Shown here one piece after another: positions 1 through 7,285 of a DNA stretch of 7,610 bases (its first letter is position 1; each line of letters starts with the position of its first letter). Made by a program: the position numbers and the translations under genes. Location of the stretch: assembly GCA_025363025.1 (NCBI GenBank), contig JANYEO010000202.1, positions 1-7,610 of the forward strand, given 5' to 3'. The stretch is from Opitutia bacterium. GTDB lineage: Bacteria; Verrucomicrobiota; Verrucomicrobiia; Opitutales; JANYEO01. The notes under the pieces are model-generated. The model did not search any database and had not been told where the DNA came from. It saw only the letters and a list, made by a program, of their open reading frames with translations.

Positions 1-107
1 GTCGAGCAACTGCATCCGCCTAGTACAAGCAACACAGACGAAGCAAAAAGCCATGCCACCCCACGCAACAGCGAAGGAATCAAAGACCATATAAAGGAAA
101 GGGACAT
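1..107 (-). CDS. Lipoprotein N-terminus, probably SCO1/SenC family (partial)
   Basis: This is the 5' end of a minus-strand gene that runs off the left edge; 35 codons are visible. The N-terminus (MSLSFIWSLIPSLLRG...) has Arg15, then a hydrophobic stretch at about residues 16-29, then a lipobox-like L29-G30-G31-C32 followed by S-C. That looks like a signal peptidase II lipoprotein signal, placing the protein outside the cytoplasmic membrane. No functional domain is in the window. The SCO1/SenC call is inference from position: membrane-anchored SCO copper chaperones commonly sit beside ctaA, ctaB and DUF420 genes. The ATG at 107 is 50 nt past the DUF420 stop and has no Shine-Dalgarno; an in-frame GTG lies 9 codons upstream. 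Other frames here are also open, so the call rests on the signal peptide. It could be another lipoprotein, such as a c-type cytochrome. Confidence 0.55.
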   Translation of the reverse strand, partial: MSLSFIWSLIPSLLRGVAWLFASSVLLVLGGCSCS

Positions 108-157
108 AAGGGAAGACGCACGAATTAGGTACACAAATATATACTAAGACAAGCTTT

Positions 158-580
158 TTAAGCAACAAACCATCGATAAAGAAAGGCATATACCAGTACA
201 CCCGTTACAGAAACATAATACCACAGCGGAAAAGTAATTCGGGCCCATGCTCGGTGACGCACAAAATCGCCCTTCAAGGCGAGCCGCAATGTCTGTACAA
301 CTAAGGGAACAATCACCACCGCTAAAATCACGTGTGAAATTAAAAGCGTATAATAAACTGGCCGCCAAAACCCTTCCCCCTTAAACGGCGTACGTGCCCC
401 CGTCTGATAATGATACACGAGGTAAAAACCCAGAAAAACAATAGAAAAAAGTAGCGCAAGCCCCATGCATACCCGATGCGCTTGAATGCGCTTAGCCCGC
501 ACAAAAGCATACCCGCACGTTAAGCACACCGCCGAGCACGCATTCAAACTCGCATTTACTTCAGGAAAAGGAAAAGCCAT
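158..580 (-). CDS. DUF420 membrane protein (CtaM/YozB-like oxidase assembly factor)
   Basis: A protein of 140 aa from the ATG at 580, with four predicted membrane segments (roughly residues 10-27, 40-56, 76-97 and 117-135). The N-terminal PEVNASLNACSAV, the central YLVYH, the RPVYYTLLISHVILA block and the C-terminal HRAWARITFPLWYYVSVTG match the DUF420 family as I know it, including spaced histidines (H35, H57, H83, H109). In Staphylococcus aureus the DUF420 protein CtaM is needed for maturation of the aa3 oxidase; the biochemical role is not settled. Its place directly after ctaA-ctaB supports a role in heme-copper oxidase biogenesis. A GTG at 604, three bases past the ctaB stop, would add eight residues (MRLLDFFI). 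I prefer the ATG because homologues begin close to the PxxNASLN motif. No clear Shine-Dalgarno precedes either start. Confidence 0.85.
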   Translation of the reverse strand: MAFPFPEVNASLNACSAVCLTCGYAFVRAKRIQAHRVCMGLALLFSIVFLGFYLVYHYQTGARTPFKGEGFWRPVYYTLLISHVILAVVIVPLVVQTLRLALKGDFVRHRAWARITFPLWYYVSVTGVLVYAFLYRWFVA

Positions 581-607
581 AATAAAGAAATCAAGCAGTC
601 GCACAAA

Positions 608-1522
608 CTACCCCAAGAGCCATTGGTCTATCACCAAAGCCGCTAAAACAGGGGGCAAATAAAAAATTGAGGCAAAAAAGAGTTTACGCGCCGCTCTATC
701 TTTTGAGGTCGCTTTCAAAAAACTCCATGCACGCATTATCATATACACGCCACATACTAAAGCAACACTTCCATAAAACCAGCCCACTTGTCCCAGGAAA
801 ACCGGCCACACACTGACCCCCAACAGAAGAACCGAAAAAAAGAAAGCCTCACGCGCTGCTCGTCGCCCAGAAGGCTCCACAACCGTTATCATTGGCATCG
901 CGGCCTGGGCATAATCCCGCCGATAAGTCCAGGCAATCGCCATAAAATGCGGAATCTGCCAGGCAAAAAGAACTCCAAAAAGCACCCACCCAAGCCCACT
1001 CACCGTCCCCGTTGCAGCCGCCCAACCAATAAGCGGCGGAAGCGCACCCGGGATAGCCCCCATATGGGTACACCAGGGGGTCCGTGTCTTAAGGGGCGTA
1101 TAAACCAAAATATAACTCACAATCGTTGCCACTCCTAGTAATGCGGAAAGTCCATTCACATATTTAAAAAGTAACCACGTTCCTGTGTAACTCAGAACCA
1201 ACCCCCACAAGAGCGCCCCGACAAGGGATATTTGGCCCATCGGTAGCGGGCGTGTACGCGTACGTGCCATACGGGCGTCTAAATCCCGCTCCAACCATTG
1301 ATTCAATGCGGCCGCTCCACCAGCAGCCAGAGAGGTTCCAATCACTAGGGCAATTAATTTACCCGCATCCCTCACCGGGTTTGCTGCGAGGTACCCCGCC
1401 AATGCCGTGATGACAGATAATAGGCTCAGGCGTGGCTTCGTTAACTCCCAATAAGCCCCCAGCTTACGGCGCACATGCGCAATGGGTAAATCGATAGAAG
1501 AAACAGAAGAAGTGGACTGCAT
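608..1522 (-). CDS. ctaB: Protoheme IX farnesyltransferase (heme O synthase)
   Basis: A UbiA-superfamily prenyltransferase (also named cyoE) that attaches a farnesyl group from farnesyl diphosphate to protoheme IX, giving heme O in the cytoplasmic membrane. From the ATG at 1522 the protein has 304 aa, normal for the family. After a polar N-terminus and the ELTKPRLSLLSVITALAGY opening, the first Asp-rich motif is at about residues 74-92 (N74, D80, D82, then RTRTRPLP). The second conserved region, WQIPHFMAIAWTYRRDY, is at about 188-204. About nine hydrophobic segments are visible, with no frameshift or missing key residue. An in-frame TTG at 1561 would add 13 residues and overlap the end of ctaA. 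The ATG, 26 nt after the ctaA stop, gives a more usual N-terminus. The product heme O is the substrate of the upstream gene ctaA, so the pair forms one pathway. Confidence 0.95.
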   Translation of the reverse strand: MQSTSSVSSIDLPIAHVRRKLGAYWELTKPRLSLLSVITALAGYLAANPVRDAGKLIALVIGTSLAAGGAAALNQWLERDLDARMARTRTRPLPMGQISLVGALLWGLVLSYTGTWLLFKYVNGLSALLGVATIVSYILVYTPLKTRTPWCTHMGAIPGALPPLIGWAAATGTVSGLGWVLFGVLFAWQIPHFMAIAWTYRRDYAQAAMPMITVVEPSGRRAAREAFFFSVLLLGVSVWPVFLGQVGWFYGSVALVCGVYMIMRAWSFLKATSKDRAARKLFFASIFYLPPVLAALVIDQWLLG

Positions 1523-1548
1523 AAGCAACCGGGGAAGCAAAAGGGAAA

Positions 1549-2514
1549 TTATGGCCAACAAAACAGCCGTGGTCGGTAGCTAAACAAAGTGAGGCCCCAC
1601 ATACATGCAAGCAGAAACGCTCCGATCAGCATATGAAGCGTCGCACTATAAGGATTTTTTAAAGTTAACACGACCGTAATCCCCAAAAAAATCTGCACGC
1701 CTAACAGCACAAGAGCCCCTGCTCCCCACAACCTAGGCCATCCCTTTAAAAAATCAGCTCTATATGCTTTCATCAAAAAAGCCAAAATGACCCCTGTGGC
1801 CACACACGCCCAAATGCGATGGGCAAAATGAATCGCCACGGGAAAGCTCCAGTCCGTAGGCAGCCAAGCCCCATCCGGCATTTTGGGGAAAGTAGGGATG
1901 GCTAACCCCGCATCCGCATGACGCATAACCGCTCCTAAAATAAGTTGCACGCATAACACCCCACACGCCAACGCCCCCCAAGTACTAATCTTTGACGACA
2001 CGGGCCTCACAGGGGCCTGCAGCCAATATTTCCCTTGTGGTAAGACTGTTGTCACCCATAAGCAAAGAACTGCCTGGGCTCCACAGGCATGCAAGATAGC
2101 AAACGTTCGGGCCACCCAAGGCTCACTCATTCCATTTAAAGGATCAAGTAGCACGCGGCCTCCACCCAGGCATCCTTGGAAGATAATTAAGCCTAGTAGC
2201 CAATACGTCAGTTTTCTTAACCACGCACGACTTTCGGTTAAATTCACCCAAATCAAAAGCCCGATACTCAAAAAACCCACCTTCATGCCCAATAAGCGAT
2301 GGCTATGCTCTGCTAATTGGTCAGATTGCCCCATCCATCCCTGCGGATTTAAAGATCCATTAGAAAGCGGCCAATCCAAAAAAGCCATTCCCGCATGGAT
2401 GCTTGTGGTAAAGCCCCCCGCAAAGAGTAAGCTCATTACCCACAGTAAAGAAAATAACCCATAAGCAAGCAACCAGGGCTTATAAGAGGCCGTTCTCCAA
2501 AAAGATGAAACCAT
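1549..2514 (-). CDS. ctaA: Heme A synthase (COX15/CtaA family)
   Basis: Converts heme O to heme A by oxidising the C8 methyl group; an integral membrane enzyme with eight predicted helices in two four-helix halves. From the ATG at 2514 it has 321 aa. The expected heme-ligand region is present in both halves: E69-H70-S-H72-R73 and H142 in the first, and the IHFAHR motif (H229, H232, R233) and H294 in the second. The R198-H199-ADAGLAIPTFP segment matches the family's RHxxAGLAxP signature. The cysteine pair of Bacillus-type enzymes is absent there, as in many Gram-negative forms. The ATG is only 7 nt past the stop of the upstream EamA-type gene, so the two are probably co-transcribed. A TTG at 2544 would extend the protein by ten residues into that gene and is less likely. 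No Shine-Dalgarno is visible. Confidence 0.95.
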   Translation of the reverse strand: MVSSFWRTASYKPWLLAYGLFSLLWVMSLLFAGGFTTSIHAGMAFLDWPLSNGSLNPQGWMGQSDQLAEHSHRLLGMKVGFLSIGLLIWVNLTESRAWLRKLTYWLLGLIIFQGCLGGGRVLLDPLNGMSEPWVARTFAILHACGAQAVLCLWVTTVLPQGKYWLQAPVRPVSSKISTWGALACGVLCVQLILGAVMRHADAGLAIPTFPKMPDGAWLPTDWSFPVAIHFAHRIWACVATGVILAFLMKAYRADFLKGWPRLWGAGALVLLGVQIFLGITVVLTLKNPYSATLHMLIGAFLLACMWGLTLFSYRPRLFCWP

Positions 2515-2521
2515 TCTAATA

Positions 2522-3418
2522 TTAAATAAAGAGTACGAGCCCAATCGCGCTGAGCAATAATATCGCTCCTAATAAACGTTGCCCCATCACCCCCCCACCT
2601 TTGCGGCCTTCTTCGTTATGGAACCAATGCCCCACCCCCCAGATCAAAAGAATAGCCCACACCCCGCGGGCAGAATATAAAATATTGGCTGTCGTCGCCT
2701 CCCTGTACTCACCAATCGCATAAAGGAGCACCATCACATCCAGCGCTAAAAAAGTTGTCCCGCCCAAAACCCAAGGCCAACACGCCTTTGGCAAATCTCT
2801 CAATCGCCCATGGAAAAAGGGGATAAAAGCCAAGGTCCCCGCCGCAGACGCAAAAAAGTTATACGACATATAAGTGCGCACACCCACACTTGTCGCAGCC
2901 CGGGCCGCCAATACGTCGTTTAAAGCAAAAAATAACGCCGCAAATGCAGACAAAACCATCGCTCGGGCAATCCGCTTTTTATCATGCAAGCCACTTCCCC
3001 CGCTGCGCCCTAGCAAATAAATAGCCAGTAACGTCAGCACCGCAGCCCCCCAATGCGCATACGTTAAAGCCTCAGCCCCCATAAGCGCTGCAAAAGCCGC
3101 CACAAAAACAACCTTTAGCCCTCCCATGGGTGTCTGGATAGAGACATCCCCTATGCGCAGTGCGGTAAGCAAACACCCGCCCCCACATACCCGTGCAAAG
3201 CCTGCCACAAACGGTGTCCACCACAGCTCTCCTTGAGGAAAGCTTGGCTCCATCAAAAAAAACCCCATCCACAAGATAACCAACACCCAGTTAGAAATAA
3301 AGACAACCCGGATAGGCCCTGCCCCCTTGGCCATGCCTTCCTTAAGCATCAAAGACCCTAGAGCAAATAAAACACTGGCAATTAGTGGCAAAAGCCACGC
3401 CAAAACAGGGATATTCAT
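2522..3418 (-). CDS. EamA/DMT-superfamily transporter
   Basis: A protein of 298 aa from the ATG at 3418, almost entirely hydrophobic, with about ten membrane segments arranged as two EamA-like halves (about residues 4-140 and 155-298). The PxxWLLPLIASVLFALGSLMLKEG opening and the second-half TTANILYSARGVWAILLIWGVGHW block are typical of drug/metabolite-transporter proteins. The substrate cannot be told from sequence. The gene follows rsmE after 77 nt and precedes ctaA by 7 nt. The tight link to heme A synthesis is notable, but functional coupling is only a guess (for example metabolite or heme-precursor movement). A GTG at 3451 would add eleven residues (MCQARERIFSS); I prefer the ATG because it puts the first helix at the normal distance from the start. 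No Shine-Dalgarno precedes the ATG; the sequence there is pyrimidine-rich (cttctcctct). Confidence 0.85.
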   Translation of the reverse strand: MNIPVLAWLLPLIASVLFALGSLMLKEGMAKGAGPIRVVFISNWVLVILWMGFFLMEPSFPQGELWWTPFVAGFARVCGGGCLLTALRIGDVSIQTPMGGLKVVFVAAFAALMGAEALTYAHWGAAVLTLLAIYLLGRSGGSGLHDKKRIARAMVLSAFAALFFALNDVLAARAATSVGVRTYMSYNFFASAAGTLAFIPFFHGRLRDLPKACWPWVLGGTTFLALDVMVLLYAIGEYREATTANILYSARGVWAILLIWGVGHWFHNEEGRKGGGVMGQRLLGAILLLSAIGLVLFI

Positions 3419-3476
3419 AGAGGAGAAGATTCGCTCGCGAGCCTGACACACTCGCCGTCGCTCTCAAGATAATTCC

Positions 3477-3482
3477 AGTATA
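3477..3482 (-). promoter_or_regulatory. Possible -10 box upstream of the eamA-ctaA-ctaB block
   Basis: On the minus strand TATACT lies just beyond the rsmE stop, about 60 nt upstream of the EamA-type gene's ATG. This is the longest gap within the minus-strand gene run, so a promoter here is plausible. No good -35 hexamer is present at 16-18 nt spacing, so the call is weak. The same hexamer occurs in front of the GspF-like gene. Confidence 0.25.
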
Positions 3483-3495
3483 CGCCTATTTATTT

Positions 3496-4239
3496 TTAAT
3501 GAGTAATACTGACAATGACACTCAGCGCATACAAACACGCCGTCTCCACCCGTAGCACAGTGGCCGTTAAGCGCACAGGTAAAAAGCCTGCAGCTCGAGC
3601 CGCTGCATACTCTTCCTGGGTAAAGTCTCCTTCTGGCCCGACTAAAAGCGTCACCTGTTCAGAATTCTCGGCACCTTTTAAAACCTCCGGCAACGGCACG
3701 ACTCCGGCTTCTAAGCTCGCAACCAAACGTAGCTCCCCCGTCTGAGCTATTGGCAATTGCTGTAAATAATCTTTGATGCCCTTAAAAGGCGCGAGCTCGG
3801 GTAAAAAGGGATTTCCCGATTGTTTGCAAGCTTCCGCGGCAATCGCCTTCAATCGTTCTCGGCGCGTAGCCTCACGCTCCGGGGTTAAATGCACCTCCGT
3901 ACGCTGTGTATACAGGGGTTGCAAACGCGCAAGTCCCAGCTCCACCCCTTGCTTCAAAATATCCTCGAGGAGACGCCCCTTAGGCAGTGCTTGAGCCAAG
4001 CAAATCCTAGGCTTTATGGCGTTCGATTGGGTAACAGACTGTATATCAATAATCGCCCGCTTGCCCTCTACGCGCAGCAAATGACCCTCCGCGATACCCC
4101 CTCGGCCATCCATGACACTCACCGCCTCCCCCACCTTGGCCCGCAACACTCGTAGTAAATGATGGGCCTCATCCCCCTCCAGGCAAAATTTGCCTTTTAA
4201 GGGAAGCGCCGTCTCACATAATACTTTAAGTCCAGCCAT
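3496..4239 (-). CDS. rsmE: 16S rRNA (uracil-1498-N3)-methyltransferase
   Basis: RsmE methylates N3 of U1498 in helix 44 of 16S rRNA, using S-adenosylmethionine; it is a cytoplasmic SPOUT-class enzyme acting on the 30S subunit. The protein has 247 aa, the usual length. The N-terminal PUA-like part carries DEAHHLLRVLRAKVGE (residues 23-38). The SPOUT domain has LPKGRLLEDILKQGVELG (85-102), EACKQSGNPFLPEL (136-149), the SAM-loop LLVGPEGDFTQEE (198-210), and the knot motif VLRVETA (228-234). The usual LGxxILR is LTATVLR here, a mild variation. The ATG at 4239 follows the cstA stop by 13 nt. It has a GAGG 5 nt upstream (minus-strand TTGAGGATTAG then ATG), the only clear Shine-Dalgarno-like site in the window. 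Probably co-transcribed with cstA, though the two have no obvious functional link. Confidence 0.95.
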   Translation of the reverse strand: MAGLKVLCETALPLKGKFCLEGDEAHHLLRVLRAKVGEAVSVMDGRGGIAEGHLLRVEGKRAIIDIQSVTQSNAIKPRICLAQALPKGRLLEDILKQGVELGLARLQPLYTQRTEVHLTPEREATRRERLKAIAAEACKQSGNPFLPELAPFKGIKDYLQQLPIAQTGELRLVASLEAGVVPLPEVLKGAENSEQVTLLVGPEGDFTQEEYAAARAAGFLPVRLTATVLRVETACLYALSVIVSITH

Positions 4240-4252
4240 CTAATCCTCAAGC

Positions 4253-5869
4253 CTAAGCGGCCTGGGGCACAGCTTCGATCGGCTTACGAAAAAGCGCCTT
4301 AAGGGACATCCCCGATACAAAGATCCCCAAAATCAACATCCCGAAGCTCACAGCCCGAAGCACCCCGCTCAAATGAGGGTCAAAGGTCATCAACACTAAG
4401 GCACTCATCGGCATCACCAGCATAATAAACATAGGAATCAGCACAAAATTGTAACGCTTAACCCCTTGATGCTTCAAGAAAACCGCAAACGTCACCAAAG
4501 CTAAAGACGCCATCAATTGGTTCGTGGCCCCAAATAACGGCCAAATAACCTGCCAAATGGGCTTCCCTTCAATTTGGCAAAATACTAAAATACCGGGAAT
4601 AATAAGAACGGCTATCGTACACACATAACGACTCACCAGATTGCACCAGTCCAAGAGCTCTTCAACCAAGAAACGGCATAAGCGCGTGCAACAATCCAGG
4701 GTTGTTAGCAAAAAGGTACTCACCGTAAGCGCGATAAACTCCCGGCCATAATCCGTGGGAATCCCCAGAGATCCCAGGAAATGAGCCGCCCCAGAGGCAA
4801 ATACGGCCACCGGGTCTTTCCCTTGCACGTCACTTGGGAGGAAGATTGCCACACAAGCAATCGCAAAAACAGCCAAAACCCCTTCTACCAACATAGACCC
4901 ATACCCAACAGGGCGTATATCGCTTTCACGGTGGATTTGCTTAGAAGTAGTCCCACTCGAAACAACACTATGAAAGCCACTGCAGGCCCCACAAGCAACC
5001 GTGATAAAAAGAGCCGGCATAATATAACCAGGGGACGAGGTTTCACTAAAAAACCCGGTAAAAAGCGGCGCCTGAATCACAATATCCGTCAAACAGAGCC
5101 CTAAAAGCCCGAGAGACAACATCGCTACGAGGAAATTTGCACTTAAAAAATCTCGCGGCTGCAGCAAAGCACTAACAGGAAGGGTGGCTGCGGCAAAACA
5201 GTAAACCAAAAGCACCCAAATCCAAAAATCTTTTGCTAGCGAAGGCATAGGCAATTGATGCCCTACCCATAGCCCAACAAACGTAAGCGGTACAAAAATC
5301 AAAAAGTTAGTCCGCAGCGTGGTTTTAAAACGGCGCGAAACAAAGCCAAAGATAAGCGCTACAATACAAAACCAGCCTGAAGCCGTTGCCACAGCCGGGG
5401 TGTCCCGAAAAGTATTGGCCGTCAGGTCAAGGGTTGCGACCATCAAATAGTTAAGCGCAATAACCAAAAAGAAAATAAACAAACGTGCCGTATTCGGCCC
5501 CACCAAGTGGCGTGTAGCCTCTGCAATCGAACGCCCACGGTTCCGCACAGAAACAAAAATACTGCCAAAATCATGCACCCCCCCCACAAAAACAGCCCCA
5601 AGAAGCACCCATATCCAGGTCGGCGCGAGCCCAAAGGATGTCGCAGCCAAGATCGGCCCTACAATCGCCCCTGCCCCCGCAATAGCGGAAAAATGATGAC
5701 CAAACAAAATACTGGAGCGCGTGGGGATATAATCTACCCCATCCTCCTGTACATGTGCCGGCGTTTCCCGGCTATCATCAATTTTACAAGCCTTGCATAG
5801 CAAGCGGCCATAAATGCGATATGCCAGTGCAAAAAAGAGACAAGACCCCACCAAAACAGCGACTACCAT
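4253..5869 (-). CDS. cstA: CstA-family carbon starvation transporter
   Basis: A protein of 538 aa with about 14-16 hydrophobic segments, in the cytoplasmic membrane. Family-defining motifs are clear: FGHHFSAIAGAGAIVGPILA (residues 56-75), VHDFGSIFVSVRNRGRS (98-114), ITVACGACSGFHSVVSSGTT (289-308), GYGSMLVEGVLAVFAI (322-337), the LDCCTRLCRFLVEEL segment at 391-405 (usually LDxATRxxR), and IWPLFGATNQLMASLALV (442-459). Members import pyruvate or peptides; CstA and BtsT of E. coli are both reported pyruvate/peptide transporters. It is shorter than E. coli CstA (about 700 aa), as in many non-enterobacterial homologues, and starts with the first helix already at the N-terminus. The specific substrate cannot be assigned. 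The ATG at 5869 has no Shine-Dalgarno. Its leader contains a GC-rich hairpin (5900-5923), and a tRNA-Gly gene lies upstream on the same strand, so the two might share a transcript. Confidence 0.92.
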   Translation of the reverse strand: MVVAVLVGSCLFFALAYRIYGRLLCKACKIDDSRETPAHVQEDGVDYIPTRSSILFGHHFSAIAGAGAIVGPILAATSFGLAPTWIWVLLGAVFVGGVHDFGSIFVSVRNRGRSIAEATRHLVGPNTARLFIFFLVIALNYLMVATLDLTANTFRDTPAVATASGWFCIVALIFGFVSRRFKTTLRTNFLIFVPLTFVGLWVGHQLPMPSLAKDFWIWVLLVYCFAAATLPVSALLQPRDFLSANFLVAMLSLGLLGLCLTDIVIQAPLFTGFFSETSSPGYIMPALFITVACGACSGFHSVVSSGTTSKQIHRESDIRPVGYGSMLVEGVLAVFAIACVAIFLPSDVQGKDPVAVFASGAAHFLGSLGIPTDYGREFIALTVSTFLLTTLDCCTRLCRFLVEELLDWCNLVSRYVCTIAVLIIPGILVFCQIEGKPIWQVIWPLFGATNQLMASLALVTFAVFLKHQGVKRYNFVLIPMFIMLVMPMSALVLMTFDPHLSGVLRAVSFGMLILGIFVSGMSLKALFRKPIEAVPQAA

Positions 5870-5899
5870 GCGAAAAAAGAGTTAAAAGTGAAGCTCACC

Positions 5900-5923
5900 G
5901 ACCCAGGCCACCCGCCTGAGGTC
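5900..5923 (-). promoter_or_regulatory. GC-rich hairpin in the cstA leader
   Basis: On the minus strand GACC, a bulged T, CAGGC, a 5-nt loop (GGGTG), then GCCTG and GGTC form a 9-bp stem with one bulge. It sits 31 nt before the cstA ATG and 43 nt after the tRNA-Gly 3' end. No U-run follows directly, so it is not a standard intrinsic terminator. It could act on cstA expression, mark the 3' end of the tRNA transcript, or be a protein-binding dyad. Confidence 0.4.
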
Positions 5924-5966
5924 CTTGCGTAAAAAGTGATTAAGCTGCATAATATGTGAATAAGGG

Positions 5967-6037
5967 TGCGGGCAGACGGAATCGAACCGACAACATCAGT
6001 TTGGAAAACTGAGGTTTTGCCACTAAACTATGCCCGC
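5967..6037 (-). tRNA. tRNA-Gly (anticodon TCC)
   Basis: A complete 71-nt cloverleaf can be drawn on the minus strand. The acceptor stem is GCGGGCA/TGCCCGC (7 bp). The D stem is GTTT/AAAC with loop AGTGGCA. The anticodon stem is TCAGT/ACTGA with loop TTTCCAA, giving anticodon TCC at 6003-6005, which reads GGA/GGG glycine codons. The T arm is GTCGG-TTCGATT-CCGTC with one T-T mismatch. The discriminator base is A at 5967 and the next bases are CCC, so CCA is not encoded and must be added after transcription. It stands alone between the divergent GspF-like gene and cstA. Confidence 0.95.
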
Positions 6038-6140
6038 ACAAGTTAATTAACTCAAACCGCGCTCAGTCTCTTAAGACCGCGATTCGGGTCAAGCTTTTCT
6101 TGTGGACCTTCGCAAATAAACCGCTAACTTTAAAAGAATC

Positions 6141-6146
6141 TATACT
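6141..6146 (+). promoter_or_regulatory. Possible -10 box of the GspF-like gene
   Basis: TATACT lies 12 nt upstream of the ATG at 6159. If used, transcription would begin about 6 nt before the start codon, giving a nearly leaderless mRNA, which fits the lack of a Shine-Dalgarno here. No convincing -35 box is found at 16-18 nt spacing. The rest of 6038-6158 holds a small imperfect inverted repeat (CGCG...GTCT-ctta-AGAC-CGCG, 6058-6081) and no gene. Confidence 0.3.
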
Positions 6147-6158
6147 CCCCTTTAACTT

Positions 6159-7277
6159 ATGGCCTCCCCAACCCCTGGTTTTTTCGATACCTTAAAACAA
6201 GCAAATCAACGTTCACTCGAGCGGGCTACCCTCAAAAGGCGCATCAATTTGAGCTCTATTTGCCTGTTCTCTCAGAGTCTCGCCGCCTTATTGCAAGGAG
6301 GGCTCCCCCTCTTAACCGCTCTCGAGGCCCTGACGGATCAAACAGAAGACCGTTACTTAAAAATTTTGCTTTTCTGGATTCGGGAAAAAGTAGCCGCAGG
6401 CAGTTCTCTTTCGGATGCGATGAAGAGCTATCCACGGGCCTTCCCCGTCCTCTTAACCAGTATGGTGGAAGCAGGCGAGGCATCAGGCTCTCTAGCCTCA
6501 ATGATGGAGAAGGCTTCAGGCTACTTCGACAGCAGCGTTAAACTTCAAAAACGGGTCAAGGGGGCTCTTGCCTACCCCATTGGGGTCATTTGCCTGGCCT
6601 TGATCCTAGTTAATGCGCTCATGATCTTCGTAGTGCCACAATTTACACAGATGTTTTCCTCCTTTGGGGCCGCGCTTCCGCTTCCAACGCAGGTCTTGGT
6701 AGTTATCAGCCATATCATAAACACGTATCTTGTATACTTAATTGTTGGCTTAATTGCCCTTATCATAGGGATCAAAAAAATCTTCCAAACCCCCTCTGGA
6801 CGTGTCGCACGGGATCAAATCGTGCTCCATATTCCCATTGTAGGCGGATTATCGCGAAAAATTGCCACCTCTCGCTTCTGCCGCACTTATTCCACATTAC
6901 TTACGAGCGGGGTACCCGTCCTCAAGGCGCTTGAAATCTGCGCTTCCGCTAGCGATAATACTTTTGTTGAAGCTGGATGCCGCGTTATCGCCCGCAATGT
7001 GACCGAAGGCCGCTTGCTCTCTGACGCTGCCCAGCAAATTGCCTACTTCCCCCCACTGGTACGGCACATGGCCAAAGCCGGTGAAAGCTCAGGCAATGTC
7101 GATGGCATGCTCTTAAAGGCAGCTGATTTTTACGATACGGAAATCGACTCCACTGTCGGAGCCTTAACCTCCCTCATGGAGCCTTTTTTAATTACTTTTC
7201 TCGGATTTATCGTCGGGGGGATTGCCATGGCTATCTTTATGCCCGTCTTTCAAATGTCAACATTGGTTGCCCAATAA
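6159..7277 (+). CDS. Type II secretion/type IV pilus platform protein, GspF/PilC family
   Basis: An inner-membrane platform protein of the kind that couples a cytoplasmic assembly ATPase to pilin polymerisation in type II secretion and type IV pilus machines. The protein has 372 aa, slightly short of the usual 400 or so, with a reduced N-terminus. Two T2SSF domains are visible, at about residues 35-160 and 238-362. Each holds the helical-bundle signature GExSG: GEASGSL at 106-112 and GESSGNV at 308-314. A lysine/arginine-rich KRVKGALAYP (131-140) leads into the first membrane segment (about 141-160); others are near 178-206 and 341-363. No gspE, gspG, pilB or prepilin gene is adjacent within the window, so it is either a solitary copy or the last gene of a cluster elsewhere. 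The ATG at 6159 lacks a Shine-Dalgarno. I cannot tell GspF from PilC by sequence alone. Confidence 0.93.
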   Translation: MASPTPGFFDTLKQANQRSLERATLKRRINLSSICLFSQSLAALLQGGLPLLTALEALTDQTEDRYLKILLFWIREKVAAGSSLSDAMKSYPRAFPVLLTSMVEAGEASGSLASMMEKASGYFDSSVKLQKRVKGALAYPIGVICLALILVNALMIFVVPQFTQMFSSFGAALPLPTQVLVVISHIINTYLVYLIVGLIALIIGIKKIFQTPSGRVARDQIVLHIPIVGGLSRKIATSRFCRTYSTLLTSGVPVLKALEICASASDNTFVEAGCRVIARNVTEGRLLSDAAQQIAYFPPLVRHMAKAGESSGNVDGMLLKAADFYDTEIDSTVGALTSLMEPFLITFLGFIVGGIAMAIFMPVFQMSTLVAQ

Positions 7278-7285
7278 AATCCGAC

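Noticed and set aside
391..405. Cysteine-rich LDCCTRLC in the CstA-like protein (residues 391-398) as a metal site
   Set aside because: The numbers here are residues, not bases. The segment aligns with the ordinary LDxATRxxR family motif, and membrane proteins in this window are generally cysteine-rich, so no special site is implied.
788..1138. Plus-strand open frame of 116 codons inside ctaB
   Set aside because: It is antisense to a well-conserved ctaB and its product is rich in Pro, Arg, Lys and His with no family resemblance, so it is a shadow of the real gene. The same applies to the other antisense frames inside rsmE, cstA and the GspF-like gene.
5949..5954. Minus-strand TATTAT as a cstA -10 box
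   Set aside because: No -35 box fits; the expected position falls inside the tRNA-Gly 3' part. cstA may be read from the tRNA promoter instead.
6058..6081. Imperfect inverted repeat in the divergent spacer as an operator
   Set aside because: The inner stem is only 4 bp and the outer CGCG pairs are self-complementary, so it is too weak to separate from chance.
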